A DNA stretch of 11,906 bases from Phosphoribacter sp044220725 (GCA_044220725.1 JBGAQN010000075.1:1-11906), one strand, 5' to 3'; counted from the first letter of the stretch, positions 1-6,309 are shown. The notes: a model not told the origin generated them from the letters alone. Program-made: numbers and translations.

Positions 1-1321
1 AGTAGACGTATTCCCGCGAGAGCGCATCGACGTCCGCCGCCTCGATGGAGGTGCGGTAGTTCTTGCGCCAGTAGGAGATTCCGTGCTCGCGGTCGTACTC
101 CTCGACCTGGTTGACCCAGCGCTTGCCGACGAACGGCACGTCGCAGACGATGCGCGGCGTCGCGAAGCCGGGCAGGTAGCCCATGATCGAGTGCTGCAGG
201 TGCTGGGCCTCGGCCAGCGACAGCCGCCAGTGCTCGCTGAACGGGATCATGTCGCACATGTAGAAGTAGTACGGCGTGATCGATGCGTTGTCCTGCAGCG
301 CGAAACACAGGTCGAGCAGCGCCTCGGGGCTGTCGTTGACCCCGCGCATGAGCACGCCCTGGTTGCGGATGTTGAACAGCCCCGCGTCCATGAGGGCCCG
401 AGAGGTCTCGGCCACGAGCGGCGTCACCGAGTTGGCGTGGTTGACGTGGGTGTGGATCGCGACGTGCACGCCCCGGGCCCGCGCCTTCGCGGTGATCCGG
501 CCGACGCCCTCAACGACGTCCGGCGCGCCCCAGTGCTGCGGCAGGGCCATGAGCGCCTTGGTCGCCAGGCGGATGTCGCGGATGTTCTCGATCTCGAGCA
601 GCTTGTCCAGGAAGGCCTCGAGGTTCTTCCACGGCAGGTTGGCCACGTCACCGCCGGAGACGACGACGTCGCGCACCGACGGAGTGGCCGCGAGGTAGTC
701 CAGCATGGCCTGGTGACGGTCGACCGGCTTCATCGCGAACTTCAGCTTGGTCACCGTCGGCGTGGAGTTGCCGACCAGGTCCATCCGGGTGCAGTGACCG
801 CAATACTGCGGACAGGTCGGCAGCAACTCGGCCAGCACCTTGGTCGGGTATCGGTGGGTCAGCCCCTCGACGGCCCACATGTCGTGCTCGTGCAGGGAGT
901 CACGCGAGGCCTTGGGGTGGCTCGGCCAGTCGGTGCGCCGGTCGGAGAACACCGGCAGCATGTAACGCCGGACCGGGTCGGCATAGAAGGCGGCAGTGTA
1001 TGCCATGCCCGTAGACGGCATACCGGCGTCGCCTTCTCCCGTGGCTGGGACCATGGTGTTGAGCATCTGCGGGGGGACGAGCATGGACATGGTCGCCCGC
1101 TCGTTCTGGTCGCGCTCGAGGTCGGCGTAGAACTCGTCGGTGAGCAGGTCACCCATGAGGTCGCGCAACTGGCGGACGTTCTTGACACAGTGGCTGCGCT
1201 GCCACTGGGCGTCGCGCCACTGGGCCTCGGTCACGTCACGCCACCCCGGGAAACGAGTCCAGTCGGGCTCGACCAGGGTGCGCATGCGGTAGGCGTAGGG
1301 CTGTTCCAGAACCGGCGTCAT
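1..1321 (-). CDS. kamA: KamA-family radical SAM lysine 2,3-aminomutase (3' end beyond window)
   Basis: Reading the minus strand from the ATG at 1321 gives 440 uninterrupted codons to the left edge, so the C-terminus is missing. Likely role: L-lysine to L-beta-lysine, using SAM, a [4Fe-4S] cluster and PLP, the first step of the lysine pathway encoded next door. Seen: the radical SAM triad CPQYCGHC (C170, C174, C177) followed by T-R179; the family blocks GLTHRYP (about 153-159), VSGGD (221-225), HTHVNHAN (290-297) and QGVLMRGVND (321-330); and D357 in YMCD and D394 in VCDVP. Their 37-residue spacing equals that of the lysine-binding D293/D330 of the clostridial enzyme, and R179 matches its R134. 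Odd: the PLP-lysine loop, PGGGGK in clostridia, here reads PFVGK (K400) and is one residue shorter. There is also an insertion of roughly 20 residues before the radical SAM core. Divergent from kdd. Family certain; exact substrate likely lysine. Confidence 0.88.
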   Translation of the reverse strand, partial: MTPVLEQPYAYRMRTLVEPDWTRFPGWRDVTEAQWRDAQWQRSHCVKNVRQLRDLMGDLLTDEFYADLERDQNERATMSMLVPPQMLNTMVPATGEGDAGMPSTGMAYTAAFYADPVRRYMLPVFSDRRTDWPSHPKASRDSLHEHDMWAVEGLTHRYPTKVLAELLPTCPQYCGHCTRMDLVGNSTPTVTKLKFAMKPVDRHQAMLDYLAATPSVRDVVVSGGDVANLPWKNLEAFLDKLLEIENIRDIRLATKALMALPQHWGAPDVVEGVGRITAKARARGVHVAIHTHVNHANSVTPLVAETSRALMDAGLFNIRNQGVLMRGVNDSPEALLDLCFALQDNASITPYYFYMCDMIPFSEHWRLSLAEAQHLQHSIMGYLPGFATPRIVCDVPFVGKRWVNQVEEYDREHGISYWRKNYRTSIEAADVDALSREYVY

Positions 1322-1327
1322 GGGCCT

Positions 1328-1333
1328 AGAATA
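1328..1333 (-). promoter_or_regulatory. Candidate -10 box for a leaderless kamA transcript
   Basis: On the minus strand the hexamer TATTCT (a TANNNT actinobacterial -10) is followed by six bases, AGGCCC, and then the kamA ATG. No Shine-Dalgarno sequence lies before that ATG. This spacing would start the mRNA at or within a base of the start codon, as in actinobacterial leaderless genes. No good -35 is visible. Inference from spacing only. Confidence 0.5.
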
Positions 1334-1373
1334 CAGGAAGATCTACGGTGATTCCTAGTCGACACGATAAATC

Positions 1374-1398
1374 CTGCGCTCCCGATGCCCGAGCGCAG
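1374..1398. repeat. Inverted repeat in the kamA-kdd divergent region
   Basis: CTGCGCTC (1374-1381) and GAGCGCAG (1391-1398) are perfect 8-bp inverted repeats separated by nine bases. They lie 22 bp before the kdd start and upstream of its ribosome binding site. The repeat could be an operator in the shared control region or a hairpin in the kdd leader. I cannot tell which, and it does not resemble the repeats before kamD. Confidence 0.45.
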
Positions 1399-1419
1399 TC
1401 GCAAGTGAAGGAGCAGCAC

Positions 1420-2526
1420 GTGAACGAGTCGGTAACGTCCGCCGGTCCGGCCTCGCCGGTCGGGTTGCACCGGGTCCTGGAGCCCAGCGGCGACGCGATC
1501 ACCCTGCCCCAGGCCGCCCGCCGCCTCGATGCCCGTCGGGAGATCTGGCCGAGTGAGGTGCGGATCGCGATCGACACCCTCAACCTCGACGCGGCGAGCT
1601 ACCGGCAACTGGCCGAGAAGCACCGCGGCGCCGACGGCGTTGTCGACGGGGGAGCGGTCCGCGAGGAGGTGCTGGCCATCGTCGCCGAGCGCGGCAAGAT
1701 GCAGAACCCGGTCACCGGATCCGGCGGCATGCTCATCGGCACCGTCGAGGAGGTCGGACCCGACAGCGCGCTCGGGCTCACCGCAGGGGACAGGGTCGCC
1801 ACCTTGGTGTCCCTCTCCCTCACTCCGCTGGCCATCACCGACGGCCTGACCCGCTGGGACGGGTTGTCCGAGCAGGTCCCGGCCGCGGGTCACGCGATCC
1901 TCTTCGAGCGCTCCATCGCGGCAGTCATCCCGGACGACCTCGACCCGCGACTGTCGCTCATGGTCATGGACGTGTGCGGCGCGCCCGCGCTCGTGGCCCG
2001 GATCGTCGGCGAGTATGCCGCCCGCGCGGCTTCCTCCGCCGACGCGGCGGCCCCGTCGGTCCTCGTCCTGGGCGGGGCCGGGAAGTCCGGCTCCCTGTCG
2101 CTGGCCGCTGCACGGGAGTCCGGCGCCGATCGGTTGGTCGCCGTCGTGCCGAACGAGCGCGAGGCCGAGCTGCTGCGCCCCACCGGCCTGGCCGATCACG
2201 TCGTCATCGCCGATGCCCGCTCGCCGATGGGACTGCTCGCGGCCGTCGAGGCCGCGGGCGGACCCTGCGACGTCACCGTCGTCTGCGTCGACGTGCCCGG
2301 CTGCGAACAACCGGCCATCCTCGCCACCGCCCAGGGCGGCACGATCATCTTCTTCTCGATGGCCACGTCGTTCGCCGCCGCCGCGCTCGGCGCCGAGGGC
2401 TTGGCTGCCGACGTTCGGATGCTCGTCGGCAACGGCTACGTGCCGGGGCACGCGGCATACGCGATGGAGCTCATCCGAGGCAATGCCGCGGTGCGCGGCC
2501 TGTTCGAGTCGCGCCTGGAGGGCTGA
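1420..2526 (+). CDS. kdd: L-erythro-3,5-diaminohexanoate dehydrogenase
   Basis: Predicted 368-residue oxidoreductase. It would deaminate 3,5-diaminohexanoate oxidatively to 3-keto-5-aminohexanoate with NAD(P)+, following the KamDE product in lysine degradation. The GTG at 1420 is chosen because AAGGAG (1408-1413) sits six bases before it; an in-frame upstream start at 1348 has no such support and would add residues with no family character. Seen: a dinucleotide-binding segment VLVLGGAGKSGS (about residues 214-225, glycine-rich turn 218-224), preceded by a medium-chain-dehydrogenase-like N-terminal half with GSGGMLIGTVEEVG and GLTAGDRVATLVSLSLTPL, as in known Kdd proteins. It lacks an obvious zinc-cysteine cluster. 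Length is slightly above the roughly 345 residues of clostridial and fusobacterial Kdd. Divergent from kamA; the remaining pathway genes follow after a sigma factor relic. Identity rests on sequence pattern plus context. Confidence 0.87.
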   Translation: MNESVTSAGPASPVGLHRVLEPSGDAITLPQAARRLDARREIWPSEVRIAIDTLNLDAASYRQLAEKHRGADGVVDGGAVREEVLAIVAERGKMQNPVTGSGGMLIGTVEEVGPDSALGLTAGDRVATLVSLSLTPLAITDGLTRWDGLSEQVPAAGHAILFERSIAAVIPDDLDPRLSLMVMDVCGAPALVARIVGEYAARAASSADAAAPSVLVLGGAGKSGSLSLAAARESGADRLVAVVPNEREAELLRPTGLADHVVIADARSPMGLLAAVEAAGGPCDVTVVCVDVPGCEQPAILATAQGGTIIFFSMATSFAAAALGAEGLAADVRMLVGNGYVPGHAAYAMELIRGNAAVRGLFESRLEG

Positions 2527-2577
2527 ACTTTTCGAGGGGGCCGCGTGATCCGCGTCGGGTTCGCGACACTTCTCGGC

Positions 2578-2841
2578 ATGAGCCACGAGGACGACCGCGC
2601 CCGACTTGAGGCGGCCTTCACGGCGTACGCGCCGCGAGTGTGGGCCTACGCCCGCCGCCACGCCGAGCGCCACGAGTGCGATGACGTCGTCGCGGAGACC
2701 TTCGCGATCTCCTGGCGCCGCATCGACCGTATGCCGCCCGAGCCGCTGCCGTGGTTGCTCGTCGTCGCGCGCAACGTGCTGGCCAACCAGCGTCGCACCG
2801 CGGAGCGCGCCGACCGGCTGTGGTTCGCCGCCCGACGTTGA
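2578..2841 (+). pseudogene. Truncated ECF-type sigma factor (region 2 only)
   Basis: An 87-residue reading frame starting MSHEDDRARLEAAF resembles region 2 of ECF sigma factors: AYARRHAERHECDDVVAETFAISWRR, then PLPWLLVVARNVLANQRRTAERADRL. It stops at TGA 2839-2841, where a complete ECF factor would continue through a linker into the -35-binding region 4. Neither other forward frame after 2841 encodes a region 4, so the loss looks like a deletion rather than a simple frameshift. An in-frame GTG at 2545 has a G-rich ribosome binding site just upstream, but the ATG at 2578 matches the usual start of such proteins. It sits between kdd and kamD on the same strand, only 51 bases after kdd. Probably a decayed remnant; a functional region-2-only protein cannot be excluded. 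Confidence 0.72.
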
Positions 2842-3009
2842 GTTCTCGGTCGACTACGCCCCGGCGACGACGGCTTCCGCGCTGCCGGCCGCCGTTGCCG
2901 CGGCCGAGGTCTTCTGCACCGACCAGAACGGCAGCGAGGGCCTCCAGGGGGCAGCAGCGTCCGACGGAAGGGGCTGAGGCAACAATTGCCTAGCTAGATC
3001 GGGGACGGG
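2842..3009 (+). other. Gap between sigma factor relic and kamD control region
   Basis: No gene is supported here. A frame through 2842-2977 has plausible coding composition (ending AAAVFCTDQNGSEG-like, stop near 2977) and may be residue of the gene once next to the sigma factor, but I recognise no domain in it. At 2977-2991 there is a perfect 6-bp inverted repeat, AGGCAA-CAA-TTGCCT, a possible regulator site, followed by the short palindrome CTAGCTAG. Confidence 0.4.
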
Positions 3010-3057
3010 ACCGCTGATTTTGCGGTGGAACACTGGCATTGCCGCAAGATCAGCGGT
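3010..3057. promoter_or_regulatory. Paired inverted CCGC-N7-GCGG sites before kamD (candidate operator)
   Basis: CCGCTGATTTTGCGG (3011-3025) and CCGCAAGATCAGCGG (3042-3056) are each an interrupted palindrome CCGC-N7-GCGG, and the two are inverted copies of each other: 16-base arms 3010-3025 and 3042-3057 match at 15 of 16 positions. Their centres are 31 bp apart, close to three helical turns, so two regulator dimers would bind the same DNA face. The right copy overlaps the proposed kamD promoter. Alternatively the arms could form an RNA hairpin with a 16-base loop, but only if transcription starts upstream, and no T-tract follows. Confidence 0.6.
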
Positions 3058-3069
3058 TCCTGCTAGGCT
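3039..3069 (+). promoter_or_regulatory. Candidate promoter of kamD-kamE-kal, leaderless
   Basis: TTGCCG (3039-3044) and TAGGCT (3064-3069) are 19 bp apart and fit an actinobacterial -35/-10 pair. Six bases separate TAGGCT from the kamD GTG at 3076, placing the transcript start at or beside the start codon. The six bases GGAGAC could instead act as a poor ribosome binding site. The right CCGC-N7-GCGG repeat lies across this promoter, so binding there would be expected to block transcription. Confidence 0.5.
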
Positions 3070-3075
3070 GGAGAC

Positions 3076-4647
3076 GTGTCGACAACCTCAGTGATCCATC
3101 TCGATGCCGCTCAGGTCCGCCAGGCTCGCTCGCTGGCGAAACGTGCCGGTGCCCCCGTGGTGAAGATCGCCAAGAACCACACCACAGTGTCGGTAGAGCG
3201 AGCGACGCTGCGCCTGGCGGGGCTCACCGGAGCCGACCATGAAGGGCAGCCCTGGGTCAACCATCTCGTCGACGCGGTGCGCGGGCAGGTGGGGCTGGAG
3301 CACGGCGTCACCACGCCGGTCTATGACGCACTTCGTCGCGGTGTCGCGCCCGACCTGCTCACTTTGGCCCAGCAGTCGGCCAGTGGCTCGGCATCCTTCC
3401 GATTGCCGGAGGGGCGTGACCTTGCCGCCGCCCAGCGGACCGCCCGCGGGCAGGTCGCTCGCGGCATACGGAGCATCGACACACAGCGCGCCGTCCGGGA
3501 CCGACTGATCCACCGACACGGCAACCCGAAGCAGACCCCGTGGATCTACCTCATCGTGGCCACCGGTGACATCGACGAGGACATTCCGCAGGCCCAGGCC
3601 GCCGCGCGCGAAGGCGCCGACGTCATCGCGGTGATCCGGTCCACCGGGCAGAGCCTGCTCGACTTCGTGCCCGAAGGGGCGACCCACGAGGGCTTCGCCG
3701 GGACCTACGCGACCCAGGAGAACTTCCGGCTGATGCGGGCTGCGCTCGACCAGACGAGCCGCGACGTGGGCCGCTATGTCCGCCTGACGAACTACGCCTC
3801 CGGACTGTGTATGCCGGAGATCGCCACCTTGGCCGGCCTCGAACGGCTCGACATGATGCTCAACGACTCCATGTACGGCATCCTCTTCCGCGACATCAAC
3901 CCAATCCGCACCTTCGTCGACCAGCGGTTCAGCCGCCAGATCCACGCTCGCGCCGGGATCATCATCAACACCGGCGAGGACAACTACCTCACCACCGCCG
4001 ATGCGGTCGACGCCGCGCACACGGTGACGGTGAGCCAGTTGCTCAACGAATACTTCGCCAAGGAGGCGGGGCTGGCGGACTGGCAGCTGGGTCTCGGGCA
4101 CGCCTTCGAGATCAACCCCGAGGTGCCCGAGAGTTTCCGCCTGGAGTTGGCCCACGCGCTGCTGGCCCGGACCCTCTTCCCCGACGCACCGCTGAAATGG
4201 ATGCCCCCGACCAAGCACATGACCGGCGACGTCTTCCGGGGCTACCTGCTCGACGGGTTCTTCAACCTCGCAGGGACGATGACCGGCCAGGGCATCCTTC
4301 TCGTCGGAATGATGACCGAAGCCGTGGTCACTCCGTTCCTTTCCGACCGCGACCTGGCCCTGCAGAACGTCCGCTACGTCCTGGACGCCGCCGGCGGGCT
4401 GCGAGAAGACTTCCACCCGCCGCGCGATGGCTTCATCCAAAACCGGGCCCGGCACGTCCTCGGCGAGGCGGTCGACCTGCTCGACCGGATCACCGCCGAC
4501 GGGTTGCTCAACGCCATCGCCGACGGCACGTTCGGGCTGATGAAACGCCCCGCCGACCACGGGAAGGGCCTGGAAGGCGTCGTCACCAAGGCCCCCGGCT
4601 ACGACAACCCGGCGGTCACCCTCCTTGAGACGGGAGCCACGCGATGA
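3076..4647 (+). CDS. kamD: Lysine 5,6-aminomutase (beta-lysine 5,6-aminomutase) alpha subunit
   Basis: 523 residues from the GTG at 3076, close to the 516 of the clostridial KamD. It is the large, TIM-barrel catalytic subunit of the adenosylcobalamin- and PLP-dependent enzyme that moves the terminal amino group of L-beta-lysine from C6 to C5, giving 3,5-diaminohexanoate. Recognised by whole-length resemblance: an N-terminal block LDAAQVRQARSLAKRAGAPVV, the barrel segments WIYLIVATGDIDEDIPQAQAAAREGADVIAVIRSTGQSLLDFVPEG (about 155-200), then EGFAGTYATQENFRLMR, NDSMYGILFRDIN and the late FNLAGTMTGQGILLVGMMTEA. The stop overlaps the kamE start (ATGA), so the two subunits are translationally coupled. 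No damage seen. The start is favoured because it follows the -10 box directly and begins at the expected N-terminus. Confidence 0.93.
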   Translation: MSTTSVIHLDAAQVRQARSLAKRAGAPVVKIAKNHTTVSVERATLRLAGLTGADHEGQPWVNHLVDAVRGQVGLEHGVTTPVYDALRRGVAPDLLTLAQQSASGSASFRLPEGRDLAAAQRTARGQVARGIRSIDTQRAVRDRLIHRHGNPKQTPWIYLIVATGDIDEDIPQAQAAAREGADVIAVIRSTGQSLLDFVPEGATHEGFAGTYATQENFRLMRAALDQTSRDVGRYVRLTNYASGLCMPEIATLAGLERLDMMLNDSMYGILFRDINPIRTFVDQRFSRQIHARAGIIINTGEDNYLTTADAVDAAHTVTVSQLLNEYFAKEAGLADWQLGLGHAFEINPEVPESFRLELAHALLARTLFPDAPLKWMPPTKHMTGDVFRGYLLDGFFNLAGTMTGQGILLVGMMTEAVVTPFLSDRDLALQNVRYVLDAAGGLREDFHPPRDGFIQNRARHVLGEAVDLLDRITADGLLNAIADGTFGLMKRPADHGKGLEGVVTKAPGYDNPAVTLLETGATR

Positions 4648-5444
4648 CCAACCGCAAGCACCTGCGCGAGACCCCGCGCAAGCTCACCCCGCAGATCGTC
4701 CGGCCCTATGGCGACACGACCGGCGACGGCATGATCCAGGTGTCGTTCACCCTCCCGCTGCCGCACGACAAGCGGGCCGAAGGGGCGGCCCTGCAGTTGG
4801 CCAAGAAGATGGGCATGGACCCGGCGCTCGTCGTGCATGCCAAACCGATCGGGCCCGACTTCACCTTCTTCGTCGTCTATGGCTCGTCCAACCACCTCGT
4901 CGACCTTGGCCAGGTCCACGTCCAGGAGCGCGAGTTCCCGCTGCTGAGCCCTAAAGAGGTCAACCTCGCGATCAAGCGGGGCATCCGCCGCCCACTGGTG
5001 GTGGTGGGCGCCTGCATCGGCACCGACGCCCACACCGTCGGGATCGACGCGATCCTCAACATCAAGGGCTTTGCGGGGGAGAAGGGCTTGGAGTATTACT
5101 CCGAGATCACCGTCGTCAACCTCGGGGCTCAGGTCCTCGTCCCGGACCTCGTCGCCAAAGCCCGGGCGGCCAAGGCCGACGCCGTTCTGGTCAGCCAGGT
5201 CGTCACCCAGAAGGATGCTCACATTCACAACGTCTCCCAGATGACGGCGGCCTTCCGCGAGGCCTACCCGGCCGGCAAGGTGCCGCTTCTCGTGGCGGGC
5301 GGCCCGCGCTTCGAGGAGGGCTCGGCCGACCGTCTCGGCGTCGACCGGATCTTCGGTCGCGGCACCACCCCGAGCGAGGTCGCCAGCTACCTCGTCCACG
5401 CCATCGTTCCCCCCGCCGCCCCGAGCCGGAAGAAGGCCTCATGA
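4644..5444 (+). CDS. kamE: Lysine 5,6-aminomutase (beta-lysine 5,6-aminomutase) beta subunit
   Basis: 266 residues. This is the cobalamin-binding partner of KamD. The base-off cobalamin motif DxHxxG is present as DAHTVG (H130 is the cobalt ligand). K141 in ILNIKG lies 11 residues after that histidine, exactly the distance from H133 to the PLP-binding K144 in the clostridial protein, so both cofactor-binding residues are conserved. The C-terminal Rossmann-like domain is recognisable from LVSQVVTQKDAHIHN (about 190-204) and LLVAGGPRF. The ATG overlaps the kamD stop by four bases, with GGGAG at 4632-4636 as ribosome binding site; the end overlaps kal in the same way. No reactivase gene for inactivated cobalamin enzyme is visible in the window. 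Confidence 0.93.
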   Translation: MTNRKHLRETPRKLTPQIVRPYGDTTGDGMIQVSFTLPLPHDKRAEGAALQLAKKMGMDPALVVHAKPIGPDFTFFVVYGSSNHLVDLGQVHVQEREFPLLSPKEVNLAIKRGIRRPLVVVGACIGTDAHTVGIDAILNIKGFAGEKGLEYYSEITVVNLGAQVLVPDLVAKARAAKADAVLVSQVVTQKDAHIHNVSQMTAAFREAYPAGKVPLLVAGGPRFEEGSADRLGVDRIFGRGTTPSEVASYLVHAIVPPAAPSRKKAS

Positions 5445-5842
5445 GCACCCCGCAGCCCACCACCCGCGCCGAGGTCGGCCGCACGGTCGTGCACCGCCGC
5501 TACGTCCCCTACAGCCACGCCCACTACGCCGGCAACCTCGTCGATGGCGCCTATTCCCTGGCCGCCTTCGGCGATGTCGCCACCGAGATGTGCATCCTCA
5601 CCGACGCCGACGAGGGCTTGTTTGCCTCCTACTCCGACGTCCAGTTCCTCGCCCCGGTCCGGGCCGGCGACGTCTTGGAGATCGAGGCGCGCATCACCCG
5701 GGTCGGCCGCCGGTCCCGGGAGATGGACTTCGCGGTCCGTGTCGTATGCCGTGGCACCCCCGAGCTGGGCGCCTCTTCCGCTGCGGTCCTGGACCCGCCG
5801 GTGGTCGCAACCACCGCGCGGGGCACCGTCGTCGTCCCCTAA
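5441..5842 (+). CDS. kal: 3-aminobutyryl-CoA ammonia-lyase
   Basis: 133 residues, hotdog-fold family. It would eliminate ammonia from L-3-aminobutyryl-CoA to give crotonyl-CoA, the last dedicated step of lysine degradation, after which the carbon enters butyrate or beta-oxidation metabolism. Recognised from the family blocks SHAHYAGNLVDGAYSLAAFGDVATE (about 26-50) and DEGLFASYSDVQFLAPVRAGD (about 58-78), followed by an IEARITRVGRRSREMDFAVRVV strand region. It is the third gene of the kamDE-kal operon: its ATG overlaps the kamE stop, and AGAAGG (5431-5436) is a ribosome binding site. A strong hairpin starts seven bases after its TAA. Its substrate implies a Kce cleavage enzyme, which must be encoded elsewhere. 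Confidence 0.9.
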   Translation: MSTPQPTTRAEVGRTVVHRRYVPYSHAHYAGNLVDGAYSLAAFGDVATEMCILTDADEGLFASYSDVQFLAPVRAGDVLEIEARITRVGRRSREMDFAVRVVCRGTPELGASSAAVLDPPVVATTARGTVVVP

Positions 5843-5848
5843 CGAAAT

Positions 5849-5882
5849 GTGCACGGCGTGTCGCGCACGACACGCCGTGCAC
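5849..5882 (+). terminator. Hairpin ending the kamD-kamE-kal operon
   Basis: GTGCACGGCGTGTCG (5849-5863) and its exact reverse complement (5868-5882) form a 15-bp perfect stem with the four-base loop CGCA, seven bases after the kal stop. No clear U-tract follows (CACCAATTTCC), as is common for actinobacterial terminators. Its position after the last cistron supports termination or 3'-end protection. Confidence 0.8.
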
Positions 5883-5922
5883 CACCAATTTCCGTTTGGG
5901 TGAACGGGTTTCACGCATCCCC

Positions 5923-5956
5923 CTGACCTGCGGTTTTGCGCGTTTATGCAGGTCAG
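5923..5956. repeat. 9-bp inverted repeat upstream of an orphan promoter
   Basis: CTGACCTGC (5923-5931) and GCAGGTCAG (5948-5956) are perfect inverted repeats with a T-rich 16-base centre. The right arm ends seven bases before the TTGACA box. It may be an operator or upstream activator site for that promoter, or a second hairpin behind the kam operon. It is not followed by a T-tract. Confidence 0.45.
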
Positions 5957-5963
5957 TTTCGAG

Positions 5964-5991
5964 TTGACAGCACACCGCCAACCGGTAAATT
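5964..5991 (+). promoter_or_regulatory. Candidate housekeeping promoter without an adjacent gene
   Basis: TTGACA (5964-5969), 16 bp, then TAAATT (5986-5991): a near-consensus -35 and an acceptable -10, unusually AT-rich for this window. Transcription would start near 5998, about 300 bases before lnt, with no supported gene between. It could make a small RNA or a long structured lnt leader. Sequence match only. Confidence 0.5.
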
Positions 5992-6144
5992 CGGGCCCGT
6001 TGTTCGCCTTGGGTGGCTCTGGCCACGCGAAGCGCCAACGTCCCGGGGTGGGAGTCCACGGCGGCCTGCTCGAGCGGCCGCCGGGTGGCCAGACTGACCA
6101 CCACGAGACGGGGCCGTGGACCGTGGTGTAGTGGCGAGCGTCAG

Positions 6145-6231
6145 TTGTGCCCGTGTTTGCCTAGTAGACAACAACAGGTCAGCTCTCATCCGGAGAGGTG
6201 TCGGTTGGTCCCAACGGCGACACGGGCACAA
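6145..6231 (+). ncRNA. Candidate structured RNA element upstream of lnt
   Basis: TTGTGCCCGTGT (6145-6156) is the exact reverse complement of ACACGGGCACAA (6220-6231), which would close a 12-bp stem around 63 bases. Inside lie a 5-bp hairpin CTCTC-ATCCG-GAGAG (6183-6197) and a second helix GTTG-GTCC-CAAC (6204-6215), extendable outward by GTCG/CGAC at the cost of one pair of the outer stem. This gives a branched fold rather than a simple terminator. It sits 65-80 bases before the lnt start and downstream of the promoter at 5964-5991. I do not recognise a known riboswitch class in it. It could equally be a DNA operator with distant half-sites. Confidence 0.42.
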
Positions 6232-6296
6232 TGGCGTCCTGGCCCGGCCCGAGTGCACGGTGAGCCCGACGTTTCGGAGTTCGTCGCAGCCTGACC

Positions 6297-6302
6297 TACG
6301 GT
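6297..6302 (+). promoter_or_regulatory. Candidate -10 box for a leaderless lnt transcript
   Basis: TACGGT (6297-6302) fits TANNNT and lies seven bases before the GTG at 6310. There is no convincing ribosome binding site before either possible GTG (6301, 6310), so a leaderless start at 6310 is plausible. It is the same arrangement as at kamA and kamD. The -35 region (around 6273-6279) is weak. Confidence 0.4.
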
Positions 6303-6309
6303 GGGACCC

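Larger units (their letters stand above)
5883..6300. other. Long non-coding gap upstream of lnt, rich in inverted repeats
   Basis: No frame here looks like a protein on either strand: the open frames are arginine/glycine-rich shadows without ribosome binding sites or family features. The stretch does hold several elements listed separately: a 9-bp inverted repeat (5923-5956), a promoter-like TTGACA/TAAATT pair (5964-5991), a 12-bp stem element (6145-6231) and the lnt -10 box. Small hairpins such as GTGGC-TCTG-GCCAC (about 6013-6026) lie between them. The combination suggests a long leader or a small RNA rather than a lost gene. Confidence 0.5.

Noticed and set aside
83..1351. 422-residue plus-strand open frame opposite kamA
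   Set aside because: Antisense shadow of kamA: composition dominated by R, H, V and D, no family features, and the minus strand encodes clear radical SAM motifs.
1318..2673. 451-residue minus-strand open frame opposite kdd
   Set aside because: High-GC antisense frame with glycine/arginine-rich composition; the plus strand carries kdd with a ribosome binding site.
3088..4560. 490-residue minus-strand open frame opposite kamD
   Set aside because: Shadow of kamD with no recognisable domain.
5953..6258. 101-residue minus-strand and other short frames in the gap before lnt
   Set aside because: Arginine/proline-rich, no ribosome binding site, no known family, and they cross the inverted-repeat elements.
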